Positions 9,627-17,765 of a stretch of 64,000 nt of DNA are shown in pieces (the first letter of the stretch is position 1; each line of letters opens with the position of its first letter). The DNA comes from Flavobacteriia bacterium. Its GTDB lineage: Bacteria > Bacteroidota > Bacteroidia > Flavobacteriales > Weeksellaceae. Made by a program: the position numbers and the translations under genes. The stretch spans positions 1-64,000 of the forward strand of contig JAECQR010000006.1 in assembly GCA_015999765.1 (NCBI GenBank). Direction: 5' to 3'. A model generated the notes under the pieces. It saw nothing but the letters and a program-made list of their open reading frames with translations, was not told the origin of the DNA and did not search any database.

Positions 9627-10664
9627 TTATCTGGAAAGCAACTTCGCGCGCTCTTTTGCAAGAACTGGAACCGAAATCATACCCATTACAATCATAATTA
9701 CAAGCTGCATGGTATGGGAAATAAAGGCATAGGATAATCCTACCTCACCCCCTTCCTCAGGATCTTTTCCCATTGATAGAAATAATGCCATAATGCCTAG
9801 CTTCAGTGCGAAATGAAAAGCACCAATCCCTCCGGACGCCGGAACCATCATTCCCAACGTTCCTACCACAATGATGAAAAACCCGTCAGCAAAAGTAAAA
9901 TCCGAGGTTTCGGGAAGCGCAAAACATACCAGGTAAGCCGCCAGATAATAGGAAACCCAGATCCCTACAGACAACAGGATGAATTTTACCTTCTGTTTCA
10001 TTCTGAAAATTGACATTAAACCATGGAAAATTCCCGTCGCAAACTTTAAGATTTTCTGATAGATCACAAACTCCTGCAGTCTTTTCCTTAAGGTGAAAAA
10101 CAGAATGGCAGCAACAAGTACAATCCCTAGAAAAATATAAATACCGTTCCCGGATTCCGGTTCTGCGGCTTTGCTTTTTGCATCCGTAACATACTGATAG
10201 AAAGCAAGGATTGCATCATATTTAAAAAACAAAGTCAGCAGGAGAAATCCGCCCATACAGACCAAATCAACAACACGTTCCAGTATAATTGTCCCGAAGG
10301 ATTTGTCGACAGGAACTTTTTCAACCCCAAAAAGTGCGGTAGAGCGCGCCAATTCGCCACTTCTTGGGATGGTTAAATTCATAAGATACCCGAAAGAAAT
10401 CGTCCAGAACGCATTTGAATTAGAGATTCTGTAACCCATAGGCTCCAGGAGCAAATTCCAGCGGACAGCACGAAACCAATAAGCCAGAATCCCAAACATC
10501 GCCGCTACAAAAACCCAGAAATAATTCGCTTTCGCAAAATAACCGGCGATTTTCTTAAATTCCATTCCCTTTAACGCAAACCACATGAAGAGTATTGCAA
10601 TTGCAAGGGAAACAGTAACTGTAATGATTGTTTTGAGCGTACCGGTTTTTTTGTGTTCTTCCAA
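9627..10664 (-). CDS. Flippase-like integral membrane protein (LPG synthase transmembrane domain, UPF0104)
   Basis: A 345-residue polytopic protein of the family with the membrane domain of lysylphosphatidylglycerol synthase. Helices recur through the protein, with the family-typical FGYLMNLTIPRSGELAR near residue 95 and VPASGGIGAFHFAL near residue 275. These proteins are proposed lipid translocases; the substrate is unknown. The frame begins with TTG at 10664; no in-frame ATG precedes the first helix, so a TTG start is likely. It lies 29 nt downstream of panD and is probably co-transcribed with it. Confidence 0.85.
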   Translation of the reverse strand: MEEHKKTGTLKTIITVTVSLAIAILFMWFALKGMEFKKIAGYFAKANYFWVFVAAMFGILAYWFRAVRWNLLLEPMGYRISNSNAFWTISFGYLMNLTIPRSGELARSTALFGVEKVPVDKSFGTIILERVVDLVCMGGFLLLTLFFKYDAILAFYQYVTDAKSKAAEPESGNGIYIFLGIVLVAAILFFTLRKRLQEFVIYQKILKFATGIFHGLMSIFRMKQKVKFILLSVGIWVSYYLAAYLVCFALPETSDFTFADGFFIIVVGTLGMMVPASGGIGAFHFALKLGIMALFLSMGKDPEEGGEVGLSYAFISHTMQLVIMIVMGMISVPVLAKERAKLLSR

Positions 10665-10693
10665 AAGTGGATATTTAAATGAAAAATTCAGAA

Positions 10694-11044
10694 TTAAGTA
10701 AGCAGATTCGTTTTCTCGTCCGGGAAAATAATCTTAGGCTGGAAAGTTTTCGCCTCTTCCGGCGTCATTTGCGCATAAGCAATAATGATGATGATATCAT
10801 TTTTCTGAACGCGTCTTGCGGCAGGACCATTAAGGCAGATTTCGCCCGACTTTCTTTTGCCTTTAATTGCGTAGGTATCAAAGCGTTCACCGTTGTTAAC
10901 ATTTACGATAAAGACCCTTTCACCAACCACAATTCCAGACGCTTCCAGCAGATCTTCATCAATGGTGATACTGCCGATATAATCAAGGTCAGATTCAGTT
11001 ACGCGAACTCTATGGATCTTAGATTTAAAAACTTCAATTAGCAT
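10694..11044 (-). CDS. panD: Aspartate 1-decarboxylase
   Basis: Converts L-aspartate to beta-alanine for pantothenate and coenzyme A synthesis. The 116-residue proenzyme self-cleaves between Gly24 and Ser25 (YIGSITID), generating the pyruvoyl cofactor from Ser25; both residues are present. NGPAARR near residue 72 and the IIIIAYAQM strand near 87 are typical. It acts as a cytoplasmic tetramer. It heads a two-gene unit with the flippase-like gene, an arrangement also familiar from other Flavobacteriia. Confidence 0.97.
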   Translation of the reverse strand: MLIEVFKSKIHRVRVTESDLDYIGSITIDEDLLEASGIVVGERVFIVNVNNGERFDTYAIKGKRKSGEICLNGPAARRVQKNDIIIIIAYAQMTPEEAKTFQPKIIFPDEKTNLLT

Positions 11045-11378
11045 GGCGCAAATTTAATTATTTTAATCAAAACGAATAAGAAATTTAAAGTTTTTAATTA
11101 CACTTCCAATTAGCAGAAACACCTAAAAAAAGCCATTAAAAACAATATAACCAGTGAATTAACCTGAAAATGCAAAAAGTTTAAGCAAAAACCGAAGTTC
11201 AAATTCAATAATTCGCAATTATGAATAATAAATATCGAATATCAATATTTACAGCATTATAAAGGTTTTGGCATGATTTTATACCCCGCAAACGCTTATT
11301 TTTTGTGGAAAAATAAATTTATAATTTTATGTTAAATTATTCATATTTGTCGGTTTTTGATTAATTATATATAAAAAA
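11045..11378. other. AT-rich intergenic region without a gene
   Basis: Very AT-rich sequence between the divergent panD and HU genes. I see no coding frame, RNA gene or strong hairpin in it. The HU promoter begins at its right edge. Confidence 0.6.
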
Positions 11379-11409
11379 TTTGCACAATTTGAAAATTGTT
11401 TTATATTTG
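11379..11409 (+). promoter_or_regulatory. Consensus Bacteroidota sigma-A promoter of the HU gene
   Basis: A TTTG at 11379-11382 supplies the -33 TTG. A 19-nt spacer follows, then TATATTTG at 11402-11409 as the -7 element. This matches TTG-N19-TAnnTTTG perfectly. The HU start codon is at 11444, leaving a leader of roughly 30 nt. Confidence 0.85.
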
Positions 11410-11443
11410 CTTTAACAATAAAACTAACCTTAATATTATTATT

Positions 11444-11734
11444 ATGAACAAGTCTGAATTAATCGACGCAATCGCAAAAGATGCCAACATTACAAAAGTT
11501 GCTGCTAAAGCTGCTTTAGAATCTTTCATTTCTAACGTAACCGAAACTTTGAAGAAAAAAGACGGTAAAGTTTCTCTAGTAGGATTCGGTACTTTCTCCG
11601 TAGCTGAAAGAGCTGCAAGACAAGGTATTAACCCTGCAACTAAAAAACCAATTAAAATTGCTGCTAAAAAAGTTGCTAAATTTAAAGCTGGTGCTGACTT
11701 AGCTGGTTCTGTAATGGGTGCTAAGAAAAAATAA
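11444..11734 (+). CDS. HU family DNA-binding protein
   Basis: A 96-residue histone-like protein. MNKSELIDAIAKDANITK is the helical dimerisation half, and the DNA-binding arm contains RQGINPATKKPIKI. It bends and compacts DNA as a dimer. The frame is open to 11396, but MNKSEL at 11444 is the standard HU start and the promoter overlaps the upstream part. It is monocistronic, with a perfect consensus promoter and a strong terminator, as expected for an abundant protein. Confidence 0.95.
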   Translation: MNKSELIDAIAKDANITKVAAKAALESFISNVTETLKKKDGKVSLVGFGTFSVAERAARQGINPATKKPIKIAAKKVAKFKAGADLAGSVMGAKKK

Positions 11735-11757
11735 TCACGCTGTGATATTAAACATTG

Positions 11758-11784
11758 AACCCCGTCTCCGGACGGGGTTTTTTA
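11758..11784 (+). terminator. Terminator of the HU gene
   Basis: An 8-bp GC-rich stem (ACCCCGTC / GACGGGGT, 4-nt loop) followed by TTTTTT. Confidence 0.92.
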
Positions 11785-11818
11785 TTGGGAAAAACACTGT
11801 ATTAATTCTGTAACAACA

Positions 11819-12463
11819 TCACGGTGCTAGCCTGCTGATTTTCCAGTCAAAATCCGGCTGAAGCTCATACATAATCCTGTCGTGCAGACGGTTTGGCCTA
11901 CCCTGCCAGAACTCTATCTCATAAGGCTTTGCGATGTATCCGCCCCAGTTTTCCGGCCTGGGTACATCTTTTTCCCGGAATTCCTTTTCAAGTTCCTGCA
12001 GTTTAACCTCAAGAAAACTGCGGTCCGGAATAATCTGACTCTGAGGTGAAACTACAGCGCCCAGCTGGCTCCCTTTCGGGCGCGACTGAAAATAACCGTC
12101 ACTTAGGTTTTCTGCAATCTTTTCAAGATTAGTTTTAATAATAACCTGTCTCTCAAGATGCGGCCAGAAAAAATGCAGACAGGCCTGAGGACGCTGGTCG
12201 ATAGCTTTGCCTTTTCTACTTTCGTAATTGGTGTAAAATATAAAACCTTCCCAGGTATAAGATTTCAGCAAAACCATGCGGGTTCTCGGGCAACCGTCAT
12301 TCTCAACAGTAGAAACCGACATCGCATTGGCTTCTGAAACATCAGGATGCTCCTGGGCTTCAAGATACCAATTCCGGAACTGCTCCATCGGATTCTCTTT
12401 AATTTGATTCTCAAGAAGTTCAGATTTTTCGTAAACTTTTCTTTTGTCGTGAAGATTTTCCAT
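11819..12463 (-). CDS. pdxH: Pyridoxamine/pyridoxine 5'-phosphate oxidase
   Basis: An FMN enzyme that oxidises pyridoxamine or pyridoxine phosphate to pyridoxal phosphate, the last step of B6 synthesis and salvage. The 214-residue protein has the expected order: PRTRMVLLKS, FYTNYESRKG (FMN phosphate binding), FFWPHLERQV, SRPKGSQLGA and the C-terminal FWQGRPNRLHDR with RLAP at the very end. The open frame runs to 12514, but the ATG at 12463 (MENLHDKRK) gives the normal length and leaves room for the divergent yqgE promoter. Confidence 0.96.
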   Translation of the reverse strand: MENLHDKRKVYEKSELLENQIKENPMEQFRNWYLEAQEHPDVSEANAMSVSTVENDGCPRTRMVLLKSYTWEGFIFYTNYESRKGKAIDQRPQACLHFFWPHLERQVIIKTNLEKIAENLSDGYFQSRPKGSQLGAVVSPQSQIIPDRSFLEVKLQELEKEFREKDVPRPENWGGYIAKPYEIEFWQGRPNRLHDRIMYELQPDFDWKISRLAP

Positions 12464-12475
12464 TAAATTTTTTAT

Positions 12476-12483
12476 TAAATTTG
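12476..12483 (+). promoter_or_regulatory. -7 box upstream of yqgE
   Basis: TAAATTTG fits TAnnTTTG and lies 33 nt before the yqgE ATG. No good -33 TTG was found at the correct spacing. Confidence 0.5.
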
Positions 12484-12516
12484 AACAAAGGTTACTGTAA
12501 ATACCTCCGAACACAG

Positions 12517-13065
12517 ATGAATTATTCTTACAAAGGTAAAATTTTAATTTCCACTCCCGATATCTCGGGCGACATCTTTTCCCGTTCCGTAGTGCTGATT
12601 GTAGATCATAACGACGAAGGTGCTTTCGGATTAATTCTCAACAAAAAGAACAAAAACATGAGCGCCCGGTTACTCAAAATTTTCGGTTTTGCAGTAGATG
12701 TTTACGAAGGCGGACCTGTTGAAAACGACAAGATTTTTTTTATCAGCAAAGGGAAAAAAGTAACTGAAAATTATTCCGACATCAGCGACGAGTTTTATCT
12801 TACAGAAGATATTGAAAGCGTAGTCACAGGAATGATCGAAGAGCAGATTTCGGTGGAGGAAGTAAAAGTTTTTTCAGGATATTCGGGATGGGCATCGCAA
12901 CAGCTGGAAAGTGAGGTGAGGCGAAAAATGTGGACCGTTGTAGAAGTGTACAATTTGGATTATACACTGCCTAACGACGAAAGTTTATGGAAAAGCATCA
13001 TGCAAAACCTCGGCGGCGAATTTCTGCTTTGGGCTAATGCGCCGGAGGATGTATCTATGAATTAA
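12517..13065 (+). CDS. YqgE/AlgH family protein
   Basis: A 182-residue protein of the UPF0301 family. The signature GKILISTPDISGDIFSRSVV opens it, followed by GAFGLILNKK and GGPVENDKIFFI, and VFSGYSGWASQQLESE lies near residue 120. AlgH was once called a transcriptional regulator, but its biochemical role remains unresolved. MNYSYKGK at 12517 is chosen because it starts right before the conserved strand. It is divergent from pdxH. Confidence 0.92.
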   Translation: MNYSYKGKILISTPDISGDIFSRSVVLIVDHNDEGAFGLILNKKNKNMSARLLKIFGFAVDVYEGGPVENDKIFFISKGKKVTENYSDISDEFYLTEDIESVVTGMIEEQISVEEVKVFSGYSGWASQQLESEVRRKMWTVVEVYNLDYTLPNDESLWKSIMQNLGGEFLLWANAPEDVSMN

Positions 13066-13213
13066 CCCTATAGAATCTTTGCAAATAACTTTAACAAAAC
13101 TTTAATACAGAGCCAAATAATTTACGTATTTTTAAACCGTTATTGCTATAACATTTAACACTAAAACCCGGTCAATGACTTTCTTTCAAGGTTGTTTATC
13201 GGGTTTGCCAATT

Positions 13214-14020
13214 TCAGGCGAAATTGCTCTTCCAATTACTTACTATTTCTGTGAACCGCTTGTTATCGAAGGTCTTATTCCTGATTTTCGCGACACTGAA
13301 AATTCCTTTCTCGTCAGAAATCATCAGAATTTCTTCTGCTTTCTGGGATTCAAAAGCAATCATTTCTGATTCTGCAATTTCCGCAAGCTGATGTTTATGA
13401 ACAAACGTGACAAAATTCTCCATTAAAGGTGAAATATAAGCCCCTTCCGTCTGCTTAGGAATTTTAATACTATTCCCTTCTAAGAAAAGCAGATTTCCGA
13501 AAATACTTCTCGCAATTCTTTTATTGGGATTCAGCAGAATGACGTCATCCAGATCGTTTTCTTTCGCATAGATTTCTGCATAAATATTTTCCGGGCAATG
13601 CACACGAATATTGCTGAGAAGATTGGTGTTCACATTGATTTCTTTAATCAGATCCATTTCAATTCCGCGCTGGATTGAAAGAACATCATCAATAGTCTTA
13701 ACCTCACAATAAAAGGCAACTTCAGTTTTTTCCAGAGAATTTTCGGTCCGGTTACGGTACATCAGCAGAACAATGATTCCGTCATTTACGCCCTTATTTA
13801 AGACCCTTTCGGTAAAAAGCTGCTGAAAAAATTCCAGAGTATAAGTCAGCGGAATATTCATCCGCATTTTTCGCATCGAAGCCATGAGAAAGAAATACGA
13901 TTCCTCGGCCATAATCAGCTGAGAACTCCGCACAAAGAAAGAAACTCGCACAGCATCGCCGTAAAGAAACGCACGGTTTTGAGACTGAAAATTTGCTGAA
14001 CTGAAAAAAATATCTGACAA
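13214..14020 (-). CDS. Class IV aminotransferase homologue, probable pseudoenzyme
   Basis: A 268-residue fold-type IV PLP protein by overall pattern: NRAFLYGDAV near residue 15, ASMRKMRMNIP near 47, and YAKENDLDDVILLN near 151. The catalytic lysine position, within a segment like SNLKxxN in active homologues, reads SNIRVH with Arg139. The pyridine-nitrogen glutamate (VxEGSxSN in active enzymes) reads IARSIFGN. Transamination therefore seems unlikely. The frame has no ATG before the conserved N-terminus and seems to start with TTG at 14020. It is followed upstream (72 nt away) by a START-like gene on the same strand. Confidence 0.78.
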   Translation of the reverse strand: MSDIFFSSANFQSQNRAFLYGDAVRVSFFVRSSQLIMAEESYFFLMASMRKMRMNIPLTYTLEFFQQLFTERVLNKGVNDGIIVLLMYRNRTENSLEKTEVAFYCEVKTIDDVLSIQRGIEMDLIKEINVNTNLLSNIRVHCPENIYAEIYAKENDLDDVILLNPNKRIARSIFGNLLFLEGNSIKIPKQTEGAYISPLMENFVTFVHKHQLAEIAESEMIAFESQKAEEILMISDEKGIFSVAKIRNKTFDNKRFTEIVSNWKSNFA

Positions 14021-14092
14021 AATATTGCTGGATTTTAATTAAAAAAATAATGAACGAAAAATCGTCCATCAAGTTTATCGGTATTTAAGAAA

Positions 14093-14479
14093 TTAAGAAG
14101 CTCCCAATTTTATCTTCAGGTTTTCGAGGAGGTTTTCCCAGTAGAGCTGGTTTTCGTCCTCGTCTCCGGCATCGCAAAAATCAGTAATATTAAGCGAAAG
14201 ATCTTCCGTTATATCATCGATAACAATACTCATCTCGAAGAAATTCTTAGTTCCTTCGTCTTCTTCCCAACGGAAACGGACAAAACTTTCAGGCTTGTAA
14301 CGGATGAGCGTAGCTTTTTCTGCGGGTCCACCGTTCCAGCTGAAGAAAAAGTCGTCGCCTTTTTCCACAACCTCATCAGCAAACCACTCGGAAAGCCCCT
14401 CTGCACTTGCCAAATATTCATATAAAATCTCCGACTGACAGTGCATTGGAAATTCGTATTGCACTTTCGTTTTCGCCAT
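14093..14479 (-). CDS. START-like domain protein (AHSA1-related)
   Basis: A 128-residue cytoplasmic protein with the helix-grip order of the START/SRPBCC superfamily: YEFPMHCQSEILYEYLAS, then EGLSEWFADEV, FSWNG, and RFRWEEDEGTKNFFEM, ending in a long C-terminal helix. It matches a small Bacteroidota family annotated only as START-like. The gene immediately downstream on the same strand is the class IV aminotransferase homologue, so the two may be co-transcribed. Ligand and function unknown. Confidence 0.82.
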   Translation of the reverse strand: MAKTKVQYEFPMHCQSEILYEYLASAEGLSEWFADEVVEKGDDFFFSWNGGPAEKATLIRYKPESFVRFRWEEDEGTKNFFEMSIVIDDITEDLSLNITDFCDAGDEDENQLYWENLLENLKIKLGAS

Positions 14480-14597
14480 ATCGCTCCCTATTTTTTATTG
14501 TGCCGCAATATATAAATTAATTTCTTAAGTATGCAAAATATTTAGTTGAATATGCGAAATATCATGAGCCAAAAAAGGCGGATTTTCTTCCACAGAA

Positions 14598-14696
14598 ATT
14601 CCCGCTTTCACTACTCGCTTTTTGTGTTTGGTTGCGGCGGCTGCGCCGCCGCAACCAAACACAAAAGAGCTCAGACAAACCGTTCAATCGGGGCTA
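14598..14696 (-). repeat. Hairpin-bearing intergenic element A
   Basis: On the minus strand this element begins AGCCCCGATTGAACGG, continues GAGCTCTTTTGTG into a long hairpin, and ends with AGTGAAAGCGGGAAT. A related element B lies at 15936-16017 and shares the order GAGCTC-TTTT-GTG ... ACAAAA-AGCGGGAA. The two bracket the class III aminotransferase gene. It resembles dispersed intergenic stem-loop repeats of Flavobacteriia, but copy number cannot be checked here. Confidence 0.6.
14620..14666. repeat. Perfect 21-bp hairpin with 5-nt loop
   Basis: The arms 14620-14640 and 14646-14666 are exact reverse complements, containing GGTTGCGGCGG at the loop side. The loop is CTGCG. There is no T-run right after the stem on either strand, so it is not a classical intrinsic terminator. 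It is the core of element A. Confidence 0.85.
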
Positions 14697-14727
14697 AAAG
14701 TTCAGACAGTTTCTATTTCGGTTATTT

Positions 14728-15903
14728 TTATTCTTCATCAAGAACCTGAAGAATAATATCGCAGCCTTCTTTTATTTCTTCCAGAGACAAAGTTAAAGGC
14801 GGAGAAATTCTCATGTATTCATTACGGTACAATTGCCAGAACACAACCAGACCTTTTTCCATGCAGCGTTTTGCGACATGCAAAGTATATTCGGGAGTAC
14901 CAAGATTTACGGCGAGCATTAAGCCGCGGCCGTTGATGTTTTTGATTTTCGGGTGAACCAGTAATTTACGGAAGAGTTTTTCTTTTTCGGCCACTTCATT
15001 CATCAGTCCGCTTTCCAAAACTTCTTTCAGCGTGGCATAGCTTGAAGCCGCAATCAGTGGATTACCGCCAAATGTGGTGATATGACCGAGTTTCGGAGAA
15101 TGAGATAAAGTTTCCATTATTTTTCGGGAACTCATGAAAGCACCAACGGGAACGCCACCGCCCATTCCTTTTCCCATCACGAGAATATCGGGAACAATCC
15201 CGTAATGTTCAAACGCGAAAAGTTTTCCGGTTCTTCCGAATCCGGGCTGAATTTCATCCAGAATCAGCAATGCACCCACTTCTTCGCAACGTGCTTTGAG
15301 CTTTTTCAGATAATCGTTTTCCGGAACGAGAAATCCTGCCGCTCCCTGAATGGTTTCCATAATCACGCAGGCTGTTTTTTCCGTAATTTTTTCGAGGTCT
15401 TTTTCGTCATTAAAACCGATAAAAGTCACCATCGGCAACAAAGGACGGAATTCACGCTTATGATATTCGTTTCCGGAAACCGACAAAGCGCCGTGGGTAT
15501 TTCCGTGGTAAGAATTTTTGAAAGAGACGATTTCTTCTCTTCCGGTGTATCTTTTGGCAAGTTTCAGGCTGCCGTCAATGGCTTCAGCACCTGAGTTGAC
15601 GAGATAAGTAACTTCCAAAGGATCGGGAGTGGCTTCTGCAAGCAGGTGGCAAAGTTTCACAGGCATTTCCTGGGCATATTCGCCGTACACCATGACGTGC
15701 AGGTATTTTTCTGCCTGTGTTTTTATTGCTTCTACGATTTTCGGGTGAGAATGCCCTAAAGTGTTGGCGGAAACTCCTGCGACAAAATCGAGGTATTTTC
15801 TGCCGTCTTTGCCGTAAATGTAACTTCCTTCGGCTTTTTCTACTTCGAAGCCTGCTGCGAAGGGTGTGGTTTGTGCCTGATATTTAAAGAAATCTGATTT
15901 CAT
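14728..15903 (-). CDS. Class III aminotransferase (acetylornithine/ornithine aminotransferase-like)
   Basis: A 391-residue PLP enzyme with all class III landmarks: VNSGAEAIDGSLKLAKR (cofactor phosphate loop) near residue 101, SFKNSYHGNT near 127, ILDEIQPGFGRTG near 214 and the lysine loop MGKGMGGGVPVGAF near 242, where the Lys forms the Schiff base. Family members move amino groups from ornithine-type or omega-amino donors to 2-oxoglutarate; the true donor here is unclear because the gene is not in an arginine operon. It is flanked by hairpin elements A and B. The annotation commonly used is aspartate aminotransferase family protein. Confidence 0.92.
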   Translation of the reverse strand: MKSDFFKYQAQTTPFAAGFEVEKAEGSYIYGKDGRKYLDFVAGVSANTLGHSHPKIVEAIKTQAEKYLHVMVYGEYAQEMPVKLCHLLAEATPDPLEVTYLVNSGAEAIDGSLKLAKRYTGREEIVSFKNSYHGNTHGALSVSGNEYHKREFRPLLPMVTFIGFNDEKDLEKITEKTACVIMETIQGAAGFLVPENDYLKKLKARCEEVGALLILDEIQPGFGRTGKLFAFEHYGIVPDILVMGKGMGGGVPVGAFMSSRKIMETLSHSPKLGHITTFGGNPLIAASSYATLKEVLESGLMNEVAEKEKLFRKLLVHPKIKNINGRGLMLAVNLGTPEYTLHVAKRCMEKGLVVFWQLYRNEYMRISPPLTLSLEEIKEGCDIILQVLDEE

Positions 15904-15935
15904 TTTTTAACTGAATATAATTTTGAATTCGGTTT

Positions 15936-16017
15936 GCGCCCCGGCCTGAGTGGAGCTCTTTTTGTGAGGAGGAACGACGAACAAAAAAGCGGGAACGGAG
16001 GACGGATGTAGGCGCCC
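15936..16017 (+). repeat. Hairpin-bearing intergenic element B
   Basis: This element is bounded by a short inverted pair (GCGCCCC on the left, GGCGCCC on the right). Its core is GGAGCTCTTTTTGTG ... GAACAAAAAAGCGGGAA, which matches element A on the opposite strand. It fills the space between the ostA-like and aminotransferase genes. Confidence 0.55.
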
Positions 16018-16028
16018 AAATAAAAAAA

Positions 16029-17765
16029 TTATTTCCTTACGCGTTTAGGCTTCTTAGCTTCCTCTTTTGCCTTAGCATCATCGATGGCTTTCTGCGCAGT
16101 ATTATATAAACGGTCATCTGCCTCATATTTTACTTCCTCATAATCGGGGGTATCAAGGAAAATGTCCTGCCATTTACGCAGCCGGTCTTTGGTATTCCAG
16201 TTGAAATCGGGGAAAAACCGTTTTTCGCGGGAAATCTTGCTCATGGGATAGACATCAGTATTAGCGCCCACGTTACATGAAATAATCTGCACTTTATTCT
16301 CTTCGAATTCTGCTTCAATAGTTCCGCAGGTTGAGACTGAAACGCCGATTCTTTCGACCTCTTTTGTTTTCTCATTCTGATCGTCTGCATACGTGATGGC
16401 CTGCGCATTACCAATTACTTTTGCGAGACTGATTTGGTTTTCTTTGTAATAAACAGTCATCAGCTTTCCCTTTACCTGGTTGAATTCGTCTTTCAGATTC
16501 AGTGAATCTGCCTTGCTGATGGCGAAGGCGTTTCCGATTACTTTTAAGGAATCGATGTATTCACTTTCTGTATCAAAATAAGCTTCAATCTTATCTCCGG
16601 TTACCTGTTTTTCGCCGCTCCATGCAATAGGTTTACCAAAAAGATGCATAACTCCGTCGGTTTCATTAAAACTTAAGGAATCGGCTCTAAGCTGTATGTT
16701 CGATTTGAACATTCTGGCCTTTCGGTAGGCTCGCAGGAAACTTTTTTTCTTCAACGGGTCGTTTGCGTCCAGCTTTTGATACGCTAAAATCTTCTTTGCC
16801 GAAAAGTACATAGAATCTTTTTCCAGAATCTTCACCGCATACGGTTTGTCCGTCATCATCGCCGAATCTTTTTTCTCATAGATTTCGCCATAACCGCCTT
16901 TCATATACCGTTTTTCTTTTGGATCGCGTAGCGTAACGTTTCCTTTCGCTGTACCAAAACCGGTAATCTGGTTAAAGTACATATCGTCGCCGGTTAGAAT
17001 CTTATCGTTATAATGAATTCTGGAATTCTTCTTGAGATAAACCTCTTTAGAATTCATGTTGTAAGAACCTTTCTCGGTATAAATAAGGTTGGATGGATTC
17101 TGTTTATTAGTAATGGTTGTAGGTCCGAAGAATTCCGCAGTGTTGGTATTTTGGTTCTGTTTGATATTAGTGCCTTCCACCGTGTAATCGGGATTATTGA
17201 TCTTCACATTACCGGTAAAATCGATCATTCTGGAATTAAGATTGTAGGTTGCCGATTTGGTGTACATGACGTTGGTCGCATCGGAAATGGTGCCGCCTGT
17301 ATTAAAATATGCTTTATTCGAAATCCTGTCGTAATAAAGTGTTTCTGTTTTTATGGTTTGCTGCGGGTCTGTAAGCACCACGTTCTTGCGGGCGATTCCT
17401 TTCTGAGAGTTACCGTCGTACTCCATTTCTCCGGCAGTAATCACAGAGCCGTCAGCATTTTGAAGTTTCACATTGCCGACCGCTTTTACAAAGTTCTGTT
17501 CTTCGTAGAAAATGACCTCATCTGCACTGAGAAGTGAACCCTGATGCTCGAACTGTACATTTCCGGAAAAGAAAGGATTTCCGTTATATCTACCTGGAAT
17601 TTTCTGAAAAAAATCAGAGTGAATCAGCCGGACTTTATCGCCTGGTGTAGCATTTTGTGACGAATTGAAATACGGATCTTTCACCAACGGACCCTGCGGC
17701 TTGGTAATAATCTGCGCAAAAAACTGTGCACTGATGAAAAGAAATACAACGAAAAGTTTTTTCAT
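16029..17765 (-). CDS. OstA-like protein (LptA/LptD N-terminal type)
   Basis: A 578-residue exported protein with a signal peptide (MKKLFVVFLFISAQFFAQ). It carries repeated strands of the OstA/LptA beta-jelly-roll type: FSGNVQFEHQGSLLSADEVIFYEE, GNVKLQNADGSVITAGEMEYDG, TGNVKI and later KGNVTLRDPKEKRY. These domains carry lipopolysaccharide across the periplasm to the outer membrane. The C-terminus is charged and lysine-rich. The start codon overlaps the fur-like stop codon by one base (TAATG), so translation is probably coupled to the regulator. A role in LPS transport is inferred from the fold. Confidence 0.88.
   Translation of the reverse strand: MKKLFVVFLFISAQFFAQIITKPQGPLVKDPYFNSSQNATPGDKVRLIHSDFFQKIPGRYNGNPFFSGNVQFEHQGSLLSADEVIFYEEQNFVKAVGNVKLQNADGSVITAGEMEYDGNSQKGIARKNVVLTDPQQTIKTETLYYDRISNKAYFNTGGTISDATNVMYTKSATYNLNSRMIDFTGNVKINNPDYTVEGTNIKQNQNTNTAEFFGPTTITNKQNPSNLIYTEKGSYNMNSKEVYLKKNSRIHYNDKILTGDDMYFNQITGFGTAKGNVTLRDPKEKRYMKGGYGEIYEKKDSAMMTDKPYAVKILEKDSMYFSAKKILAYQKLDANDPLKKKSFLRAYRKARMFKSNIQLRADSLSFNETDGVMHLFGKPIAWSGEKQVTGDKIEAYFDTESEYIDSLKVIGNAFAISKADSLNLKDEFNQVKGKLMTVYYKENQISLAKVIGNAQAITYADDQNEKTKEVERIGVSVSTCGTIEAEFEENKVQIISCNVGANTDVYPMSKISREKRFFPDFNWNTKDRLRKWQDIFLDTPDYEEVKYEADDRLYNTAQKAIDDAKAKEEAKKPKRVRK

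Noticed and set aside
13175-13369. 64-codon plus-strand frame before the class IV aminotransferase end
   Set aside because: It overlaps the aminotransferase antisense and has no recognisable features.
14546-14749. 67-codon plus-strand frame across hairpin element A
   Set aside because: Its protein is mostly read through the palindrome and is not plausible as a gene.
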